Assembly: GCF_001190945.1 (NCBI RefSeq)
Contig: NZ_CP011112.1
Location: 5,356,911-5,420,910, forward strand
Reading direction: 5' to 3'
DNA from: Luteipulveratus mongoliensis
GTDB taxonomy: Bacteria; Actinomycetota; Actinomycetes; Actinomycetales; Dermatophilaceae
Length of the DNA stretch: 64,000 nt
The notes below the pieces were generated by a model. It ran no database searches and was not told the DNA's origin. It worked only from the letters and a program-made list of their open reading frames with translations. The position numbers were made by a program, and so were the translations under genes. This document shows, one piece after another, positions 17,330 to 26,260 of this stretch. The stretch's first letter is position 1. The number at the start of each line of letters is the position of its first letter.

Positions 17330-18175
17330 CTAGCGAGGCCGTTTCAGCTCGCGGAGGACGTCGTCGAGCATGTCCTCGGTGAGCCGGCCGGTGAACGTGT
17401 TGTGCGGGCTCACGTGGTAGCAGCCGAGCAGCCGGATCGTCGCACCTGACGCGGTGGTCAGCTCCGCGACGACACCGTGCCCGAACTTCGGCTTGGGCCG
17501 AGGCACCTCCCACCCGATCCGCCGCGCGGCCGCGATCACGGCGTCCCAACCAATCGCACCGAGCGTCATGATCGACGTGAGGTGTGGCGCGGCCAGCTGG
17601 AGGTCGCGGTCCAGCCACGTGCCGCACGTCGCTCGTTCGGCAGGTGTCGGCTTGTTGGCCGGGGGTGCACAGTGCACCGCAGGCACGATCCGTACGCCGG
17701 TGAGCGCCAGTCCATCGCCCGCGTGCTCGGACGTCGGCTGGTTCGCGAACCCCGTGCGGTACAGCGCCGCGTAGATCCAGTCGCCTGATCGGTCGCCGGT
17801 GAACATCCGCCCAGTTCGGTTGGTGCCATTGGCTGCTGGGGCTAGGCCGACGATCAGAGCGGGCGCGTCCGGGTCGCCGAAACCGGGACCGGGTCGGCCC
17901 CAGTAGGGCTGGTCGGCGAAGGACGCCCGCCGTCCGGTGCGCGCCACCTCCTCGCGCCACTCGACAAGTCGCGGGCAGGCCCGGCAGACCGAGACCCGAG
18001 CGTCGAGGGTGGCGACGTCGTCCGCCGAGGCGGCGAGGCGGCGTACGTCGTCGGCCGTGTTGGCGACCGGCGTGTCAGCAGTCGCGGGATCGCCGGGCCA
18101 GCCGGCGCCTGGCTCGACCGGCGATGGGAAGAACGCGCCGGTGATCGGGTGCGGGTCGAGCTCCTCGGGCGCCAT
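17330..18175 (-). CDS. Uracil-DNA glycosylase, family 5 (UdgB-type)
   Basis: The 281-aa base-excision repair enzyme removes uracil and related lesions from DNA. The family-5 motif A reads [25 protein letters not shown], in which the usual activating polar residue is Ala. Motif B is the [12 protein letters not shown] segment near the end. Iron-sulfur cluster cysteines are visible as CRACPRL (around residue 68) and in [18 protein letters not shown]. Length is within the 200-290 range of the family. It begins 2 nt after the S9 peptidase stop, so the two genes form an operon. Confidence 0.9.
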   Translation of the reverse strand: MAPEELDPHPITGAFFPSPVEPGAGWPGDPATADTPVANTADDVRRLAASADDVATLDARVSVCRACPRLVEWREEVARTGRRASFADQPYWGRPGPGFGDPDAPALIVGLAPAANGTNRTGRMFTGDRSGDWIYAALYRTGFANQPTSEHAGDGLALTGVRIVPAVHCAPPANKPTPAERATCGTWLDRDLQLAAPHLTSIMTLGAIGWDAVIAAARRIGWEVPRPKPKFGHGVVAELTTASGATIRLLGCYHVSPHNTFTGRLTEDMLDDVLRELKRPR

Positions 18176-18177
18176 GG

Positions 18178-20076
18178 CTAGAGGTTGTCGATGTCCAGCT
18201 TGGGCACGTCACCGGCTGGCGTGAAGCCGAAAACCTGTGCGTAGAAAGACAATTCGGCATCCAACGTGGCTTTGAGGGTCTCGCTGCGCCGGAAACCGTG
18301 TCCCTCGCCTTCGAAGATCTTGAGCGCGACCGGTTTGCCCTTGGCTCGTACGGCGTCGGCCATAGCGGTGGCCTGATTGGGTGGCACGACCTTGTCGTCC
18401 GCTCCCTGGAGGAGCAGCATCGCGCAGTCCAGCTGGTCGACATGGTTCACCGGAGAACGCTCGAGATAGACATCGCGCGCCTCGGGGTAGGGGCCAACCA
18501 GACCGTCCGGATAGCGCGACTCGAACTTGTGCGTGTCGCGGGCCAACGTCTCGAGGTCGCCGATGCCGAAGTGGCTGACGCCGACCGCGAAGGTGTCACG
18601 AAACGCCAGTGCTGCCAACGTCGTATAGCCACCAGCGCTGCCGCCTTCGATGGCCAGGCGCTTCGGGTCGACGATGCCGCGCGCGGCCAGGACCTCTGCG
18701 CCCGAGCAGCAGTCCTCCACATCGACGATGCCCCACTTGAGATGGAGTCGCTCGCGGTAGGCGCGACCGTATGAGGTGCTCCCGCCGTAGTTCACGTCGA
18801 GGATCACGAACCCTCGACTCGTCCAGTAGGCGTATCCAGGGCGATAGCCGCCGACCGCGTGTGAGGTCGGCCCGCCGTGCGAGCGGACCACGAGCGGCGG
18901 CCGATCACCTACTGGGCCAACGAATTCGGGGTTGCGAGGCAAGTAGAGGAAGCCGTGCACGTCCTGTCCGTCGGCGTTCTGCCAAGTGACCGCTTCAGGC
19001 TCAGGGAGGTACGCCGGGTCGATGGGTTCCGCGGCCTTCTTGATCGCCGTGGTCGCACCAGTGGCGATGTCGATACGAGCGACCTCGGGCGGCCGGTCGC
19101 GATACTCGATGACGGTCACCACATCGTTGGCGAGCCCCTCGAACCGGCCCAGACTGACGACGTCCACCGGTACGTCCTGCGCGCTGCCTTGCTCACCGAT
19201 CACGACGAGATGTGCTGCGGCATCTCGCCATTCGCGGATCGCGATGCGACCATCGGGCAGCTCGACCCAGCCTCGTCCGCCCAACATGTACGCCGGGTCG
19301 GCGCAGTCGCGATCGACCTGATGCAGGGGTTCGCCATCAACCGTGAGGTTCCAGAAACCGGATCGGTCGGACGCGTACGCCAGCCGTCCGTCGCGCAGCC
19401 AGCCGATCTCACAGATGGACACGCCTTCGCCACCGTCGATCACCCTGGCGTGCGCACCGTCCGCGTCGCCGACCCACACCTGGGTGGCGTCCCACGGCAT
19501 GCTCGGGTGCTCCCAGGTGACCCAGGCGAGCCGCTGCCCGTCCGGAGACATCCGGGGCGCGGCGACGAAGTCGTGTCCGCTCACCAGCACCCGGCCCTCG
19601 GACTCACCGTCCAGGTCCAGCGTCACGATCTCGTTGACGGCCTCGCCGTCGGCGCGATGGTCCTCACGCACGCACAGGATCCGCCGCCGACGCAGGTCTA
19701 TCTGGAGATCGGCGTACCGCAGTGCCATGCCCTCGGTCGCCGGCGTGATCGGCCGTGGCTCGCGCCCTCCCTCGATGACGTAGACCCGGCCGTCGACCAT
19801 GTGGGAGAAGGCGACCACACCGCCCCGGACGTCGTACGCGCCGCCGCCGTACTCGTGCACCATCGTGCGTACGTTCCACGCGCCGGGTGTGATCTCGTCC
19901 GCGGTGTCGCCGCGCCGTCGCATCAGGGTCAGCCGGCCACCCTCGTCCGGGCGGGTCTCCAGCCACCAGATGTCGTCACCGTCGACGCGCGGCTCGAAGA
20001 GTCCGGTCCAGCCGGCGGTGATGAGCTCAGTGGTCAAGAGCGAGGTCCAGGAGCCGTACGGCGCGGGCGTAGTCAC
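18178..20076 (-). CDS. S9 family prolyl oligopeptidase / acylaminoacyl peptidase
   Basis: The 632-aa protein has an N-terminal beta-propeller (residues 1-370 or so, with repeated [19 protein letters not shown] and [12 protein letters not shown] blades) and a C-terminal alpha/beta-hydrolase. The catalytic serine lies in [11 protein letters not shown] (about residue 480), the aspartate in GADDKVVPP (about 561) and the histidine in EGEGHGFRR (about 591). No signal peptide is evident, so it probably acts on peptides in the cytosol. The start is a GTG at 20076. The uracil-DNA glycosylase gene follows directly. Confidence 0.92.
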   Translation of the reverse strand: MTTPAPYGSWTSLLTTELITAGWTGLFEPRVDGDDIWWLETRPDEGGRLTLMRRRGDTADEITPGAWNVRTMVHEYGGGAYDVRGGVVAFSHMVDGRVYVIEGGREPRPITPATEGMALRYADLQIDLRRRRILCVREDHRADGEAVNEIVTLDLDGESEGRVLVSGHDFVAAPRMSPDGQRLAWVTWEHPSMPWDATQVWVGDADGAHARVIDGGEGVSICEIGWLRDGRLAYASDRSGFWNLTVDGEPLHQVDRDCADPAYMLGGRGWVELPDGRIAIREWRDAAAHLVVIGEQGSAQDVPVDVVSLGRFEGLANDVVTVIEYRDRPPEVARIDIATGATTAIKKAAEPIDPAYLPEPEAVTWQNADGQDVHGFLYLPRNPEFVGPVGDRPPLVVRSHGGPTSHAVGGYRPGYAYWTSRGFVILDVNYGGSTSYGRAYRERLHLKWGIVDVEDCCSGAEVLAARGIVDPKRLAIEGGSAGGYTTLAALAFRDTFAVGVSHFGIGDLETLARDTHKFESRYPDGLVGPYPEARDVYLERSPVNHVDQLDCAMLLLQGADDKVVPPNQATAMADAVRAKGKPVALKIFEGEGHGFRRSETLKATLDAELSFYAQVFGFTPAGDVPKLDIDNL

Positions 20077-20117
20077 CCGTACGTTCTACCTCAGCGGTCG
20101 TGTCGAGGGGAGCGCTC

Positions 20118-20717
20118 TCACCCGGGGCGATGCCACACGAACAGGTGACGGCCGAGGAGAAGGCGGCGAAAACGTACGCCTGGCAACGCTTCTCGCGCGA
20201 TCTGACGGAGTTCGTGGTACGTATGAGGCGGCGGCCACTGGATCGGCGCCGTGTGCTCCCACTTGCCTCTCAGCCTGATCATGACACCCCGGTTGACGAA
20301 GGTGAACGCCTCCCAGGGCAACCCTCGAAGGCCGGGCCGCGCGAAGCCGACGACCGCGAGGACGCCGCCCGGACGTACGAGGGCGGCGAGGTTCGTGAGC
20401 GCCGCATGGGTGTCGGGCAGGTGGTGCAGGGCGGCATTGGACAGGACTGCGTCGAAGGAGCCGGGCACGAACGGCGGATCAGCCGCATCGCCGAGGATCC
20501 AGGACACTGGTGCGTCCGCGAACCGCGCACGCGCGCGGCCGAGGACGCCGGCATCGCGGTCGAACCCGACCACGTGTGGCGCCCGCTCGGTGACTGCGGC
20601 CGCCAGGAAGCCATCACCGCAGCCCACGTCGAGCACCGTCTGCGCGCCGGCAGGGACCAGATCGGCGAGCCGCCGGTCATAGTGGATGTTGACGTTCCAC
20701 GGGTCGGAAGGGCGCAC
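20118..20717 (-). CDS. Class I SAM-dependent methyltransferase
   Basis: The 199-aa protein has the Rossmann methyltransferase motif I VLDVGCGDGFLAAAV (near residues 28-42), the acidic end of strand 2 (VVGFDRDAG), and motif IV in SFDAVLSNAALHHLPD. This is a Methyltransf_11/25-type architecture. The C-terminal part (PPHTYHELRQIAREALPGVRFRRLLLGRHLFVWHRP) resembles the small-molecule methyltransferases of actinobacteria. GTG start at 20717. Its substrate is not evident. It is divergent from the PIG-L deacetylase gene. Confidence 0.82.
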   Translation of the reverse strand: MRPSDPWNVNIHYDRRLADLVPAGAQTVLDVGCGDGFLAAAVTERAPHVVGFDRDAGVLGRARARFADAPVSWILGDAADPPFVPGSFDAVLSNAALHHLPDTHAALTNLAALVRPGGVLAVVGFARPGLRGLPWEAFTFVNRGVMIRLRGKWEHTAPIQWPPPHTYHELRQIAREALPGVRFRRLLLGRHLFVWHRPG

Positions 20718-20781
20718 AGCTCCATGTGATCACAGGCCTCGACGGGATACCGAGAGGCGGTTGTCAGTGGCGTCGGGCAGG

Positions 20782-21582
20782 ATGGATGAAGTGACAACGA
20801 TCGTCTTCCTCCACGCTCACCCCGACGACGAGAGCTCCCAGACCTCTGGCTCGATGGCCCGCGCCGCCAAGGAGGGCCACCGCGTGGTGGTCGTCTACGG
20901 CACCAACGGTGACCACGGCGAGGTCCCGGACGATCTGGCGCCCGGCGAGACGCTGGTCGATCGCCGCCGCAAAGAGGCTGAGACCTCAGCTGCTGCGACC
21001 GGCACGCAGCGGGTCGGCTGGCTCGACTACCAGGACTCCGGCATGACCGGCTGGGAGCAGAACGCGCACCCCGCGTCCTTCCACCAGGCTGACCTCGACG
21101 AGGCCGCGGGACGGCTGGCACAGATCCTGGACGAGGAGGACGCCGAAATCCTGGTCGGCTACGACTGGCACGGGGGCTACGGCCACCCGGACCACATCAA
21201 GGTTCACCACGTCGCTCACCGCGCTGCTGAGCTCGCGAAGCGGCGGCCACGCCTGCTCGAGTCGACGATGAATCGCGACCGCATGCGGATGTGGGCGGAC
21301 GCCCTCAAGTTTGACGGCGAGGAGGGCTTCGACCCCGACGGTCCCATGGACGACGGCAACCCGATGGGCACGCCCGAAGCCGAGATCCACTGGCAGGTCG
21401 ACGTCTCGGACTTCATCGAGCAGCGGCGTGCGGCCATGCAGGCTCATGCGAGCCAGGTGACGGACATCGGCATGTTCATGGCGATGCCGCCCGAGGTCTT
21501 CGCGGGGGCGTTCGGCACCGAGTACTACATCGAGCCCGGCCGGCCCGATGGCATGGTCGAAGGCTGGTTCGTCGACGCCTGA
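20782..21582 (+). CDS. PIG-L/LmbE family deacetylase
   Basis: The protein is about 266 aa. The zinc-binding motif FLHAHPDDESSQTSG (AHPDD) is at the N-terminus, and the third ligand is in GGYGHPDHIKVHH (HPDH). This family contains the mycothiol-pathway enzymes MshB and Mca, which hydrolyse GlcNAc-Ins or mycothiol S-conjugates. Length and the GxGHPDH segment are closest to Mca-like proteins, but assignment to Mca rather than a paralog needs a tree. ATG at 20782 (MDEVTTIVF) or GTG at 20791 may be the start. Confidence 0.82.
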   Translation: MDEVTTIVFLHAHPDDESSQTSGSMARAAKEGHRVVVVYGTNGDHGEVPDDLAPGETLVDRRRKEAETSAAATGTQRVGWLDYQDSGMTGWEQNAHPASFHQADLDEAAGRLAQILDEEDAEILVGYDWHGGYGHPDHIKVHHVAHRAAELAKRRPRLLESTMNRDRMRMWADALKFDGEEGFDPDGPMDDGNPMGTPEAEIHWQVDVSDFIEQRRAAMQAHASQVTDIGMFMAMPPEVFAGAFGTEYYIEPGRPDGMVEGWFVDA

Positions 21583-21589
21583 CGCCCCT

Positions 21590-21695
21590 CGTTGGTCGAG
21601 TAGCCGGAGCGCTAGCGGAGGCGTATCGAGACCCGGTGACCGCGCGCGGCTGGTCTCGATACGGCTCGGCTAGCGCCTCGCCTACTCGACCAACG
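21590..21695. repeat. Two-armed inverted repeat, copy R2
   Basis: The element begins CGTTGGTCGAGTAGCCGG and ends GCCTACTCGACCAACG. Even the terminal T/A change relative to R1 is compensated in the other arm. It sits between the convergent deacetylase gene (ends 21582) and uricase gene (stop at 21710). Confidence 0.85.
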
Positions 21696-21709
21696 ATGGG
21701 TCGTGGTGG

Positions 21710-22594
21710 TCACCATCCCTGGCCGGGGTCGAAGGCGGCGCTGTTACCCGGGCCTTCGTTGCGCTGGATCGTCGCCTCGATCAGGCCGTAGGGACGGTCG
21801 TCGGCGTGGAAGACCTCGTTCGGGTTGTCCAGGCCGAACGGGCTCAGGTCGATCACGAAGTGGTGCTTGTTGGGGCACGAGAAGCGCACCTCGGCGACCG
21901 AGTCCGCAGCGTCGAGGACGGCCTGCCCCATCTCCCACAGCGTGTGCTGGAGAGCGTAGGAGTAAGCGTTCGCGAACGTCTCAGTGATCGCGTCCTTGAC
22001 CGCGACGAACGAGGCGCCCCAGTCGTTTTCGGACGCCGAGTGCAACCACTGCGCCTTGATCTCCGTCGCCATCACGCGGTCGTTCGTCGGCTGCAGCGTC
22101 GTGTACTTGTCCTGATAGAACCCGTGGAACTCCGAGTCGGTGGTCTTCAGCACCGTCAATCCCGAGAGCCCGGACACCACGGTCTCGCCGTCATCGCTGA
22201 CGGTGACCGTCGTCGTACGGACGTAGGAGCCGTTGCGGACGAAGCCGTGCGGCGTCTCGTGAGCCCGATCCCATTGGTACGCCTCGATGTTCACTCGCGC
22301 GACGCTCACCTGGGGGACATCGCCGACGAAGTGACGGGCCAGCGCAAGAGCGAACGACTCAGGCTGTCGCGCAGCGTCGCCGTGCTCCTTGGCCAAGGCA
22401 TTGACGGTGTTCTTGCACGCGTCAGTCGTCAGCACCTTCGCCTGGTCGCCCGTCGTGTGCGCCTCGGTGAAGTCGCCCTGCAGAGCGACGCTGACGTTGT
22501 AGTCGACCAGCTCGTGGGGGTCGGCGTCGCGGTAGATGCGGACGACGCGTACCTCCGCCTTGCCGTACTGGTTGTGGCCCAGGACGTAGGTCAT
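21710..22594 (-). CDS. Urate oxidase (uricase)
   Basis: The 294-aa cofactor-free enzyme oxidises urate to 5-hydroxyisourate in purine breakdown. Recognisable segments are LGHNQYGKAEVRVVRI with the catalytic lysine and QAKVLTTDACKNTVNALA with the Thr/Asp pair. Also present are the duplicated T-fold strand GFVRNGSYVRTTTVTVSDDG and SCPNKHHFVIDLSPFGLDNPNEVF with the active-site histidine. Length is normal (about 290-300). The start is ATG 22594, one base after the hydrolase stop. It is the last gene of the uraD, hydroxyisourate hydrolase, uricase operon. Confidence 0.96.
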   Translation of the reverse strand: MTYVLGHNQYGKAEVRVVRIYRDADPHELVDYNVSVALQGDFTEAHTTGDQAKVLTTDACKNTVNALAKEHGDAARQPESFALALARHFVGDVPQVSVARVNIEAYQWDRAHETPHGFVRNGSYVRTTTVTVSDDGETVVSGLSGLTVLKTTDSEFHGFYQDKYTTLQPTNDRVMATEIKAQWLHSASENDWGASFVAVKDAITETFANAYSYALQHTLWEMGQAVLDAADSVAEVRFSCPNKHHFVIDLSPFGLDNPNEVFHADDRPYGLIEATIQRNEGPGNSAAFDPGQGW

Positions 22595-22595
22595 G

Positions 22596-22925
22596 TCAGC
22601 TCCCTCGGTAGGTGGAGTAGGCAAACGGACTCAGCAGCAGCGGCACGTGGTAGTGCCGCTCGTCCTCGATCACGAAGCTCACGACGACCTCCGGGTAGAA
22701 CGCCTCGGTGCCCGCTCGCGCGAAGTAGTCACCCGTCGCGAACACCAGCCGATAGGTCCCCGACGCCAGGCCGTCGGCGAGCGACGCGACCCGACCGTCG
22801 CCATCTGTGGTGCCGGATCCCGTTGTCTGCCAACCGGATTCGTGCTGCGCATAGAGACTGACCTGTACGCCGACTGCGGGCGAGCCGCCCACGGCATCCA
22901 GCACGTGCGTCGAGAGGGAGCTCAT
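22596..22925 (-). CDS. 5-hydroxyisourate hydrolase (transthyretin-like)
   Basis: The 109-aa enzyme opens 5-hydroxyisourate to 2-oxo-4-hydroxy-4-carboxy-5-ureidoimidazoline. The N-terminal LSTHVLDAVGGSPA holds the conserved histidine, the arginine is in GTYRLVFATGDYF, and the protein ends in YRGS, the C-terminal tetrapeptide that separates this enzyme from transthyretin. The start overlaps the OHCU decarboxylase stop by 4 nt. Confidence 0.95.
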   Translation of the reverse strand: MSSLSTHVLDAVGGSPAVGVQVSLYAQHESGWQTTGSGTTDGDGRVASLADGLASGTYRLVFATGDYFARAGTEAFYPEVVVSFVIEDERHYHVPLLLSPFAYSTYRGS

Positions 22926-23428
22926 GGCACCAACGCCTCCAGTCTCAGCCGGGTGATCTGTCGTAGCTGCTCGCGCACCTCGACCGCCTCGGTCTCGTCG
23001 TCATGACCGAGGCGACGGGTGAGCTCGTCCAGCATCTCTTGCGGGCTACGCCCGGCGGCTCGGATCAGGAACACCCGGTCGAACCGTCGCTCGTAGGCAA
23101 CATTGCCCTCGCGCAGCCGGACTCGGACGTCGTCCCCGGCCGAGGCGACCGACGACTGCTCCTGGCGCGACCACTGGGCATCGCGGCCCTCGCCCTCGAC
23201 CCGCGAACCGATCCGCGGGTGCCCAGCCAGCGCCGCGTCCACGTCGGCGGCGCCGAGCCCCGCGAAGACCGCGTCCGAGCCGTCCAGCAGAGCCGCGCGA
23301 TCGGCGTACGGCCTGGCGGCGATGAGGGCCTCCGCCCACGCGGGGCTGGCGCAGCACGCCAGCAGGACCGGCTCGAGGTCGTCAGGTGGTGCGGCGTTGA
23401 AGTCGTCCATGGAGAGCGGGTCGGCCAT
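22922..23428 (-). CDS. uraD: OHCU decarboxylase (2-oxo-4-hydroxy-4-carboxy-5-ureidoimidazoline decarboxylase)
   Basis: The 168-aa enzyme makes (S)-allantoin from OHCU. The active-site histidine lies in GHPRIGSR, followed by the conserved W-S-R-x-E-Q in DAQWSRQEQSSV. The C-terminal FLIRAAGRSPQEMLDELTRRL helix is also typical. It is the first gene of the three-gene urate module, overlapping the hydrolase start by 4 nt. The TetR regulator gene ends 27 nt upstream on the same strand, so it may be co-transcribed. Confidence 0.93.
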   Translation of the reverse strand: MADPLSMDDFNAAPPDDLEPVLLACCASPAWAEALIAARPYADRAALLDGSDAVFAGLGAADVDAALAGHPRIGSRVEGEGRDAQWSRQEQSSVASAGDDVRVRLREGNVAYERRFDRVFLIRAAGRSPQEMLDELTRRLGHDDETEAVEVREQLRQITRLRLEALVP

Positions 23429-23454
23429 GCGCCATCTTGACGCACCGTCTCGCC

Positions 23455-24015
23455 TCAGGGCGCGAGAAGCAGCCGCCTGGTCGCGGCCGCGACGCCCTCT
23501 GGGCCGCTCCCGCCATGGTCGGCGACCATGAACCGCTCCCCGATGTACGACGCGAAGACCAGTCGGCTGCGCGCCTCCGCCTCGTCCGGGTCGCCGCAGA
23601 TGGCGCCGAACAGCTCACGCAGGTAGTCCATCCGCCTGTTGTCGACCCGACGGAGCAGCTCGGCGACGGCCGGATCGCGCCGGGCCCAGTCGCGGATGGC
23701 GAGGTCGGTGGTGACACCCATGGTCGGCGCCTCGCTGGACGAGACGAAGTCGTACAGGCGCCGCAGCCGGTCCCCGGCGTCGCCGCCGCCTTCGTCGATG
23801 CGCTCGATCAGGGTGTCGGTGATCTCGCTCTCCCAGTGGGCGAGCATCTCCTCGAGCAGCGCGTTGCGGTTGGCGAAGTAGCCGTAGAAGCCGCCCTTGC
23901 TGACGCCGAGCGCCTGGGCGAGGGGCTCGATCCGCACGGCGTCCGGACCTCCAGCGGCCAGGGCCCGCAGGCCCTCCTCGATCCAGCGGTGCCGCGGTGT
24001 GCGAGCCACAGCCAT
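23455..24015 (-). CDS. TetR family transcriptional regulator
   Basis: The 186-aa regulator has the TetR DNA-binding helices WIEEGLRALAAGGPDAVRIEPLAQALGVSKGGFYGYFANRNALLEEML at its N-terminus and a helical ligand domain. ATG at 24015 is chosen because the HTH begins directly after it. The frame stays open upstream to 24252, through the operator and into the divergent gene, so that part is not coding. Two matching palindromes lie in the 93-nt divergent gap, which indicates autorepression and control of the DUF2867 gene. It may also drive the urate genes downstream. Confidence 0.93.
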   Translation of the reverse strand: MAVARTPRHRWIEEGLRALAAGGPDAVRIEPLAQALGVSKGGFYGYFANRNALLEEMLAHWESEITDTLIERIDEGGGDAGDRLRRLYDFVSSSEAPTMGVTTDLAIRDWARRDPAVAELLRRVDNRRMDYLRELFGAICGDPDEAEARSRLVFASYIGERFMVADHGGSGPEGVAAATRRLLLAP

Positions 24016-24040
24016 GGTCGGCGCTCCTTCTTCCTCAGCA

Positions 24041-24060
24041 TGTATACGGCACCGTACAGC
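24041..24060. promoter_or_regulatory. TetR-type operator 1
   Basis: TGTATACG, a GCAC spacer and CGTACAG form an imperfect dyad 26 nt upstream of the TetR start. It shares layout and core bases (TATACG, 4-nt spacer ending CAC, CGTAyAG) with operator 2; their centres are 36 bp apart. Confidence 0.7.
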
Positions 24061-24073
24061 GGGTGATAGCGTC

Positions 24074-24099
24074 CCATCTATACGCCACCGTATAGATGG
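24074..24099. promoter_or_regulatory. TetR-type operator 2 (perfect 11-bp inverted repeat)
   Basis: CCATCTATACG (24074-24084) and CGTATAGATGG (24089-24099) form a perfect inverted repeat with spacer CCAC. It ends 9 nt before the start codon of the divergent DUF2867 gene, so binding would block that gene's translation-start region or promoter. Confidence 0.8.
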
Positions 24100-24108
24100 G
24101 ATCGAGCC

Positions 24109-24711
24109 ATGAGACTGGCACGCACCGAGCACACTGAGCGCCCCTGGCGCATCCACGAGATCGCACCGGAGTTCGACGTCGAGGACGTCTGGGCGCTGCC
24201 GACGCCGGGCGGCCCCGACGACTTCCACCGGCTCCTTCAGCAGTTCACCCAAGGCAACGGTTGGCCCCAGAACGCTCCGCTACCAGTGCGATTCGTGTGG
24301 GAGGCCCGCTGGAAGATCGGCCGGGTCCTGGGGCTGGACGTCGAAGGGTCCAAGGTCGGCGCACGGGTCGCCTCATTGCGTGACCGTCTGCCCGACGACA
24401 TGGCCGAGGCGCCGCGCGGGCCCGACATGCAGGGTGTCCCGTTCAGGTCGATCTACGTGCTGCCCGACGAGTGGGCGTCCGAGATGGCCAACCGGACCGT
24501 CCACACGGTCATGCACGTCGGCTGGGTCGAGGACGGCGAGGGCGGCTACCGCGGCCAGATGACCGCTCTGGTGAAGCCGAACGGCCCGCTCGGCGCGGCG
24601 TACATGCAGCTCATCAAGCCGTTCCGCTACGCCCTCGTCTACCCGGCACTGATGCGCATGATCGGACGGGGCTGGGAGGCCGGCAGGGAGACGTCACTCA
24701 CCGACGCCTGA
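24109..24711 (+). CDS. DUF2867 family protein
   Basis: The 200-aa protein matches the actinobacterial DUF2867 pattern: WRIHEIAPEFDVEDVWALPTPGG at the start, FVWEARWKIGRVLGLD, LPDEWASEMANRTVHTVMHVGWV, and GYRGQMTALVKPNGPLGAAYMQLIKPFRYALVYPALM at the end. The last part is hydrophobic and may contact membrane or lipid. Its biochemical role is unknown. It is divergent from the TetR gene with two operators between, the usual arrangement of a repressor and its main target. Confidence 0.82.
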   Translation: MRLARTEHTERPWRIHEIAPEFDVEDVWALPTPGGPDDFHRLLQQFTQGNGWPQNAPLPVRFVWEARWKIGRVLGLDVEGSKVGARVASLRDRLPDDMAEAPRGPDMQGVPFRSIYVLPDEWASEMANRTVHTVMHVGWVEDGEGGYRGQMTALVKPNGPLGAAYMQLIKPFRYALVYPALMRMIGRGWEAGRETSLTDA

Positions 24712-24765
24712 CGTCGTACGGGCAGATGCTGTACGCCCATGCCTGGCTCTTGCAACGATGAGGCC

Positions 24766-26016
24766 GTGCCTGAGTCCATCGAAGACCTGACCCGCTCGCT
24801 GACCGCCTCGCTCGACGCGCAGCTGTCCGACTGGGATCAGCGGCTCGCGCAGCTGTACCCGGGTGATCGCACGGACCGCCAGCCGGTGCACACGGTCTAC
24901 GTGCCGGCGGATCGTTTCGACGCGGATGTCGTACGCCGTTGGGGCGCCTCAGCATTGGAGCTCCTGTCCTCGTACGCGCCGACTCCCGCCTCACTCGCTG
25001 CGGCCGTCAGTGAGCCGGTCGATGAGGTGGAGGCCGTTTACGAACGAGTGCGGGCCAAGCTCGGGCGCGAGCCGATCGAGGACCTGCGGGTGGACTTCGA
25101 GGACGGGTACGGGCGGCGTACGGACGCTGACGAGGACGCGGCCGTCTCGGCTGCCGTGCGCGAAATGCTCACGATGGGTGACGCGCGGCCGCCGTGGTTC
25201 GGGATCCGGTTCAAGGCGTTCGAGGAGTCGACGCGAGCGCGTGGCGTGCGGACCCTGGTGGCGTTCCTGGCGGGTGTCTGCCGCGAAGGTCGCGTGCCCG
25301 ACGGGCTGGTCGTGACGCTGCCCAAGGTGACCTCACACGAGCAGGTGTCGGCGATGGCCGAGCTGTGCTCGCGCGTCGAGGAGGCGCTCGAAATCCGTTC
25401 CACCTCAATCACTTTCGAGATCCAGATCGAGACGCCGCAGGCGGTTCTCGGGCACGACGGTGTGGCATCGGTGGCGCGGATGCTGCATGCCTCCGGCTGC
25501 CGGTGCACCGGGCTGCACTACGGCACGTACGACTACAGCGCCGGTCTCGGCATCGCCGCCGCCTTCCAGTCACTGGAACACCCGGCGGCCGACCACGCGA
25601 AGGCCGTCATGCAGGTCGCGGCGGCACAGACCGGCGTACGCGTGTCGGACGGCTCGACCAATATCATCGCCTTCGGGACGCGAGACGAGGCGCACTCGAC
25701 GTGGGCGCTACATCACCGGCTCGTCACCCGGTCTCTTGAGCGCGGCATCTATCAGGGCTGGGACCTGCATCCGGGACATCTGCCGACGCGCTACCTCGCC
25801 AACTACCTGTTCTACCGGCGGGCACTGCCGGACGCGGCGGCCCGGCTGCGGGCGTACGTCGCGCGCGAGGAGAGCGGCGTGATGGATGAACCCGCCACGG
25901 CCCGGATGTTGGCAGCCGCGCTGCTACGAGGCGTCCACTGCGGAGCGCTCGACGCCGCCGAGGTGACCGAGCTCGCCAACCTCGACGAGGGCGCCCTCCT
26001 CGCCCTCACCCGCTGA
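24766..26016 (+). CDS. DUF6986 aldolase/citrate-lyase-like protein
   Basis: The 416-aa protein has the HpcH/HpaI-type TIM-barrel features: DLRVDFEDGYG, FGIRFKAFEE with a strand-end arginine, VVTLPKVTSHEQV, ITFEIQIETPQAVLG (metal-binding E), and CTGLHYGTYDYSAGLGI. I recall DUF6986 genes lying near allantoin and purine catabolism genes in actinobacteria, and here it stands between the urate and allantoin blocks. A carbon-carbon lyase or synthase acting on glyoxylate derived from ureidoglycolate is possible but unproven. GTG at 24766 is preferred, with GATGAGG 5 nt upstream; an ATG at 24739 is possible. Confidence 0.78.
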   Translation: MPESIEDLTRSLTASLDAQLSDWDQRLAQLYPGDRTDRQPVHTVYVPADRFDADVVRRWGASALELLSSYAPTPASLAAAVSEPVDEVEAVYERVRAKLGREPIEDLRVDFEDGYGRRTDADEDAAVSAAVREMLTMGDARPPWFGIRFKAFEESTRARGVRTLVAFLAGVCREGRVPDGLVVTLPKVTSHEQVSAMAELCSRVEEALEIRSTSITFEIQIETPQAVLGHDGVASVARMLHASGCRCTGLHYGTYDYSAGLGIAAAFQSLEHPAADHAKAVMQVAAAQTGVRVSDGSTNIIAFGTRDEAHSTWALHHRLVTRSLERGIYQGWDLHPGHLPTRYLANYLFYRRALPDAAARLRAYVAREESGVMDEPATARMLAAALLRGVHCGALDAAEVTELANLDEGALLALTR

Positions 26017-26020
26017 CACC

Positions 26021-26126
26021 CGCTGGTCGAGTAGCCGGAGCGCCAGCGGAGGCGTATCGAGACCCGGTGCGCGCGGTCACCGGGTCTCGATACGGCTCGG
26101 CTAGCGCCTCGCCTACTCGACCAGCG
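26021..26126. repeat. Two-armed inverted repeat, copy R3
   Basis: The element begins CGCTGGTCGAGTAGCCGG and ends GCCTACTCGACCAGCG, directly after the DUF6986 stop (26016). The convergent CAT-like gene ends at 26261. A half-arm (26235-26253, CGCTGGTCGAGTAGGCGAG) follows after the VEKYN element. Confidence 0.85.
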
Positions 26127-26227
26127 GGGGGCTCGGCGTGTCGCGACTCGGCTGGTGTGGGTCTGTAGAGAAGGACAATGTTGTTGTACATCTCTACAAC
26201 CAGGTTGTACTTCTCCACGGACCACAT
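26127..26227 (-). other. VEKYN short-ORF element, copy A
   Basis: On the minus strand an ATG at 26227 opens MWSVEKYNLVVEMYNNIV followed by LLYRPTPAES, then runs into repeat R3 without a stop until 26006. A second, diverged copy at 47578-47751 reads MGLVEKYNVVVQIRNKVAHL followed by YEP. The shared frame, the conserved VEKYN(V/L)VV and N..x.LYxP positions, and the neighbouring repeat in both places suggest one mobile or duplicated element. Whether the peptide is made is unknown. The region is more AT-rich than its surroundings. Confidence 0.5.
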
Positions 26228-26260
26228 GCCCGCCCGCTGGTCGAGTAGGCGAGATGGCGG

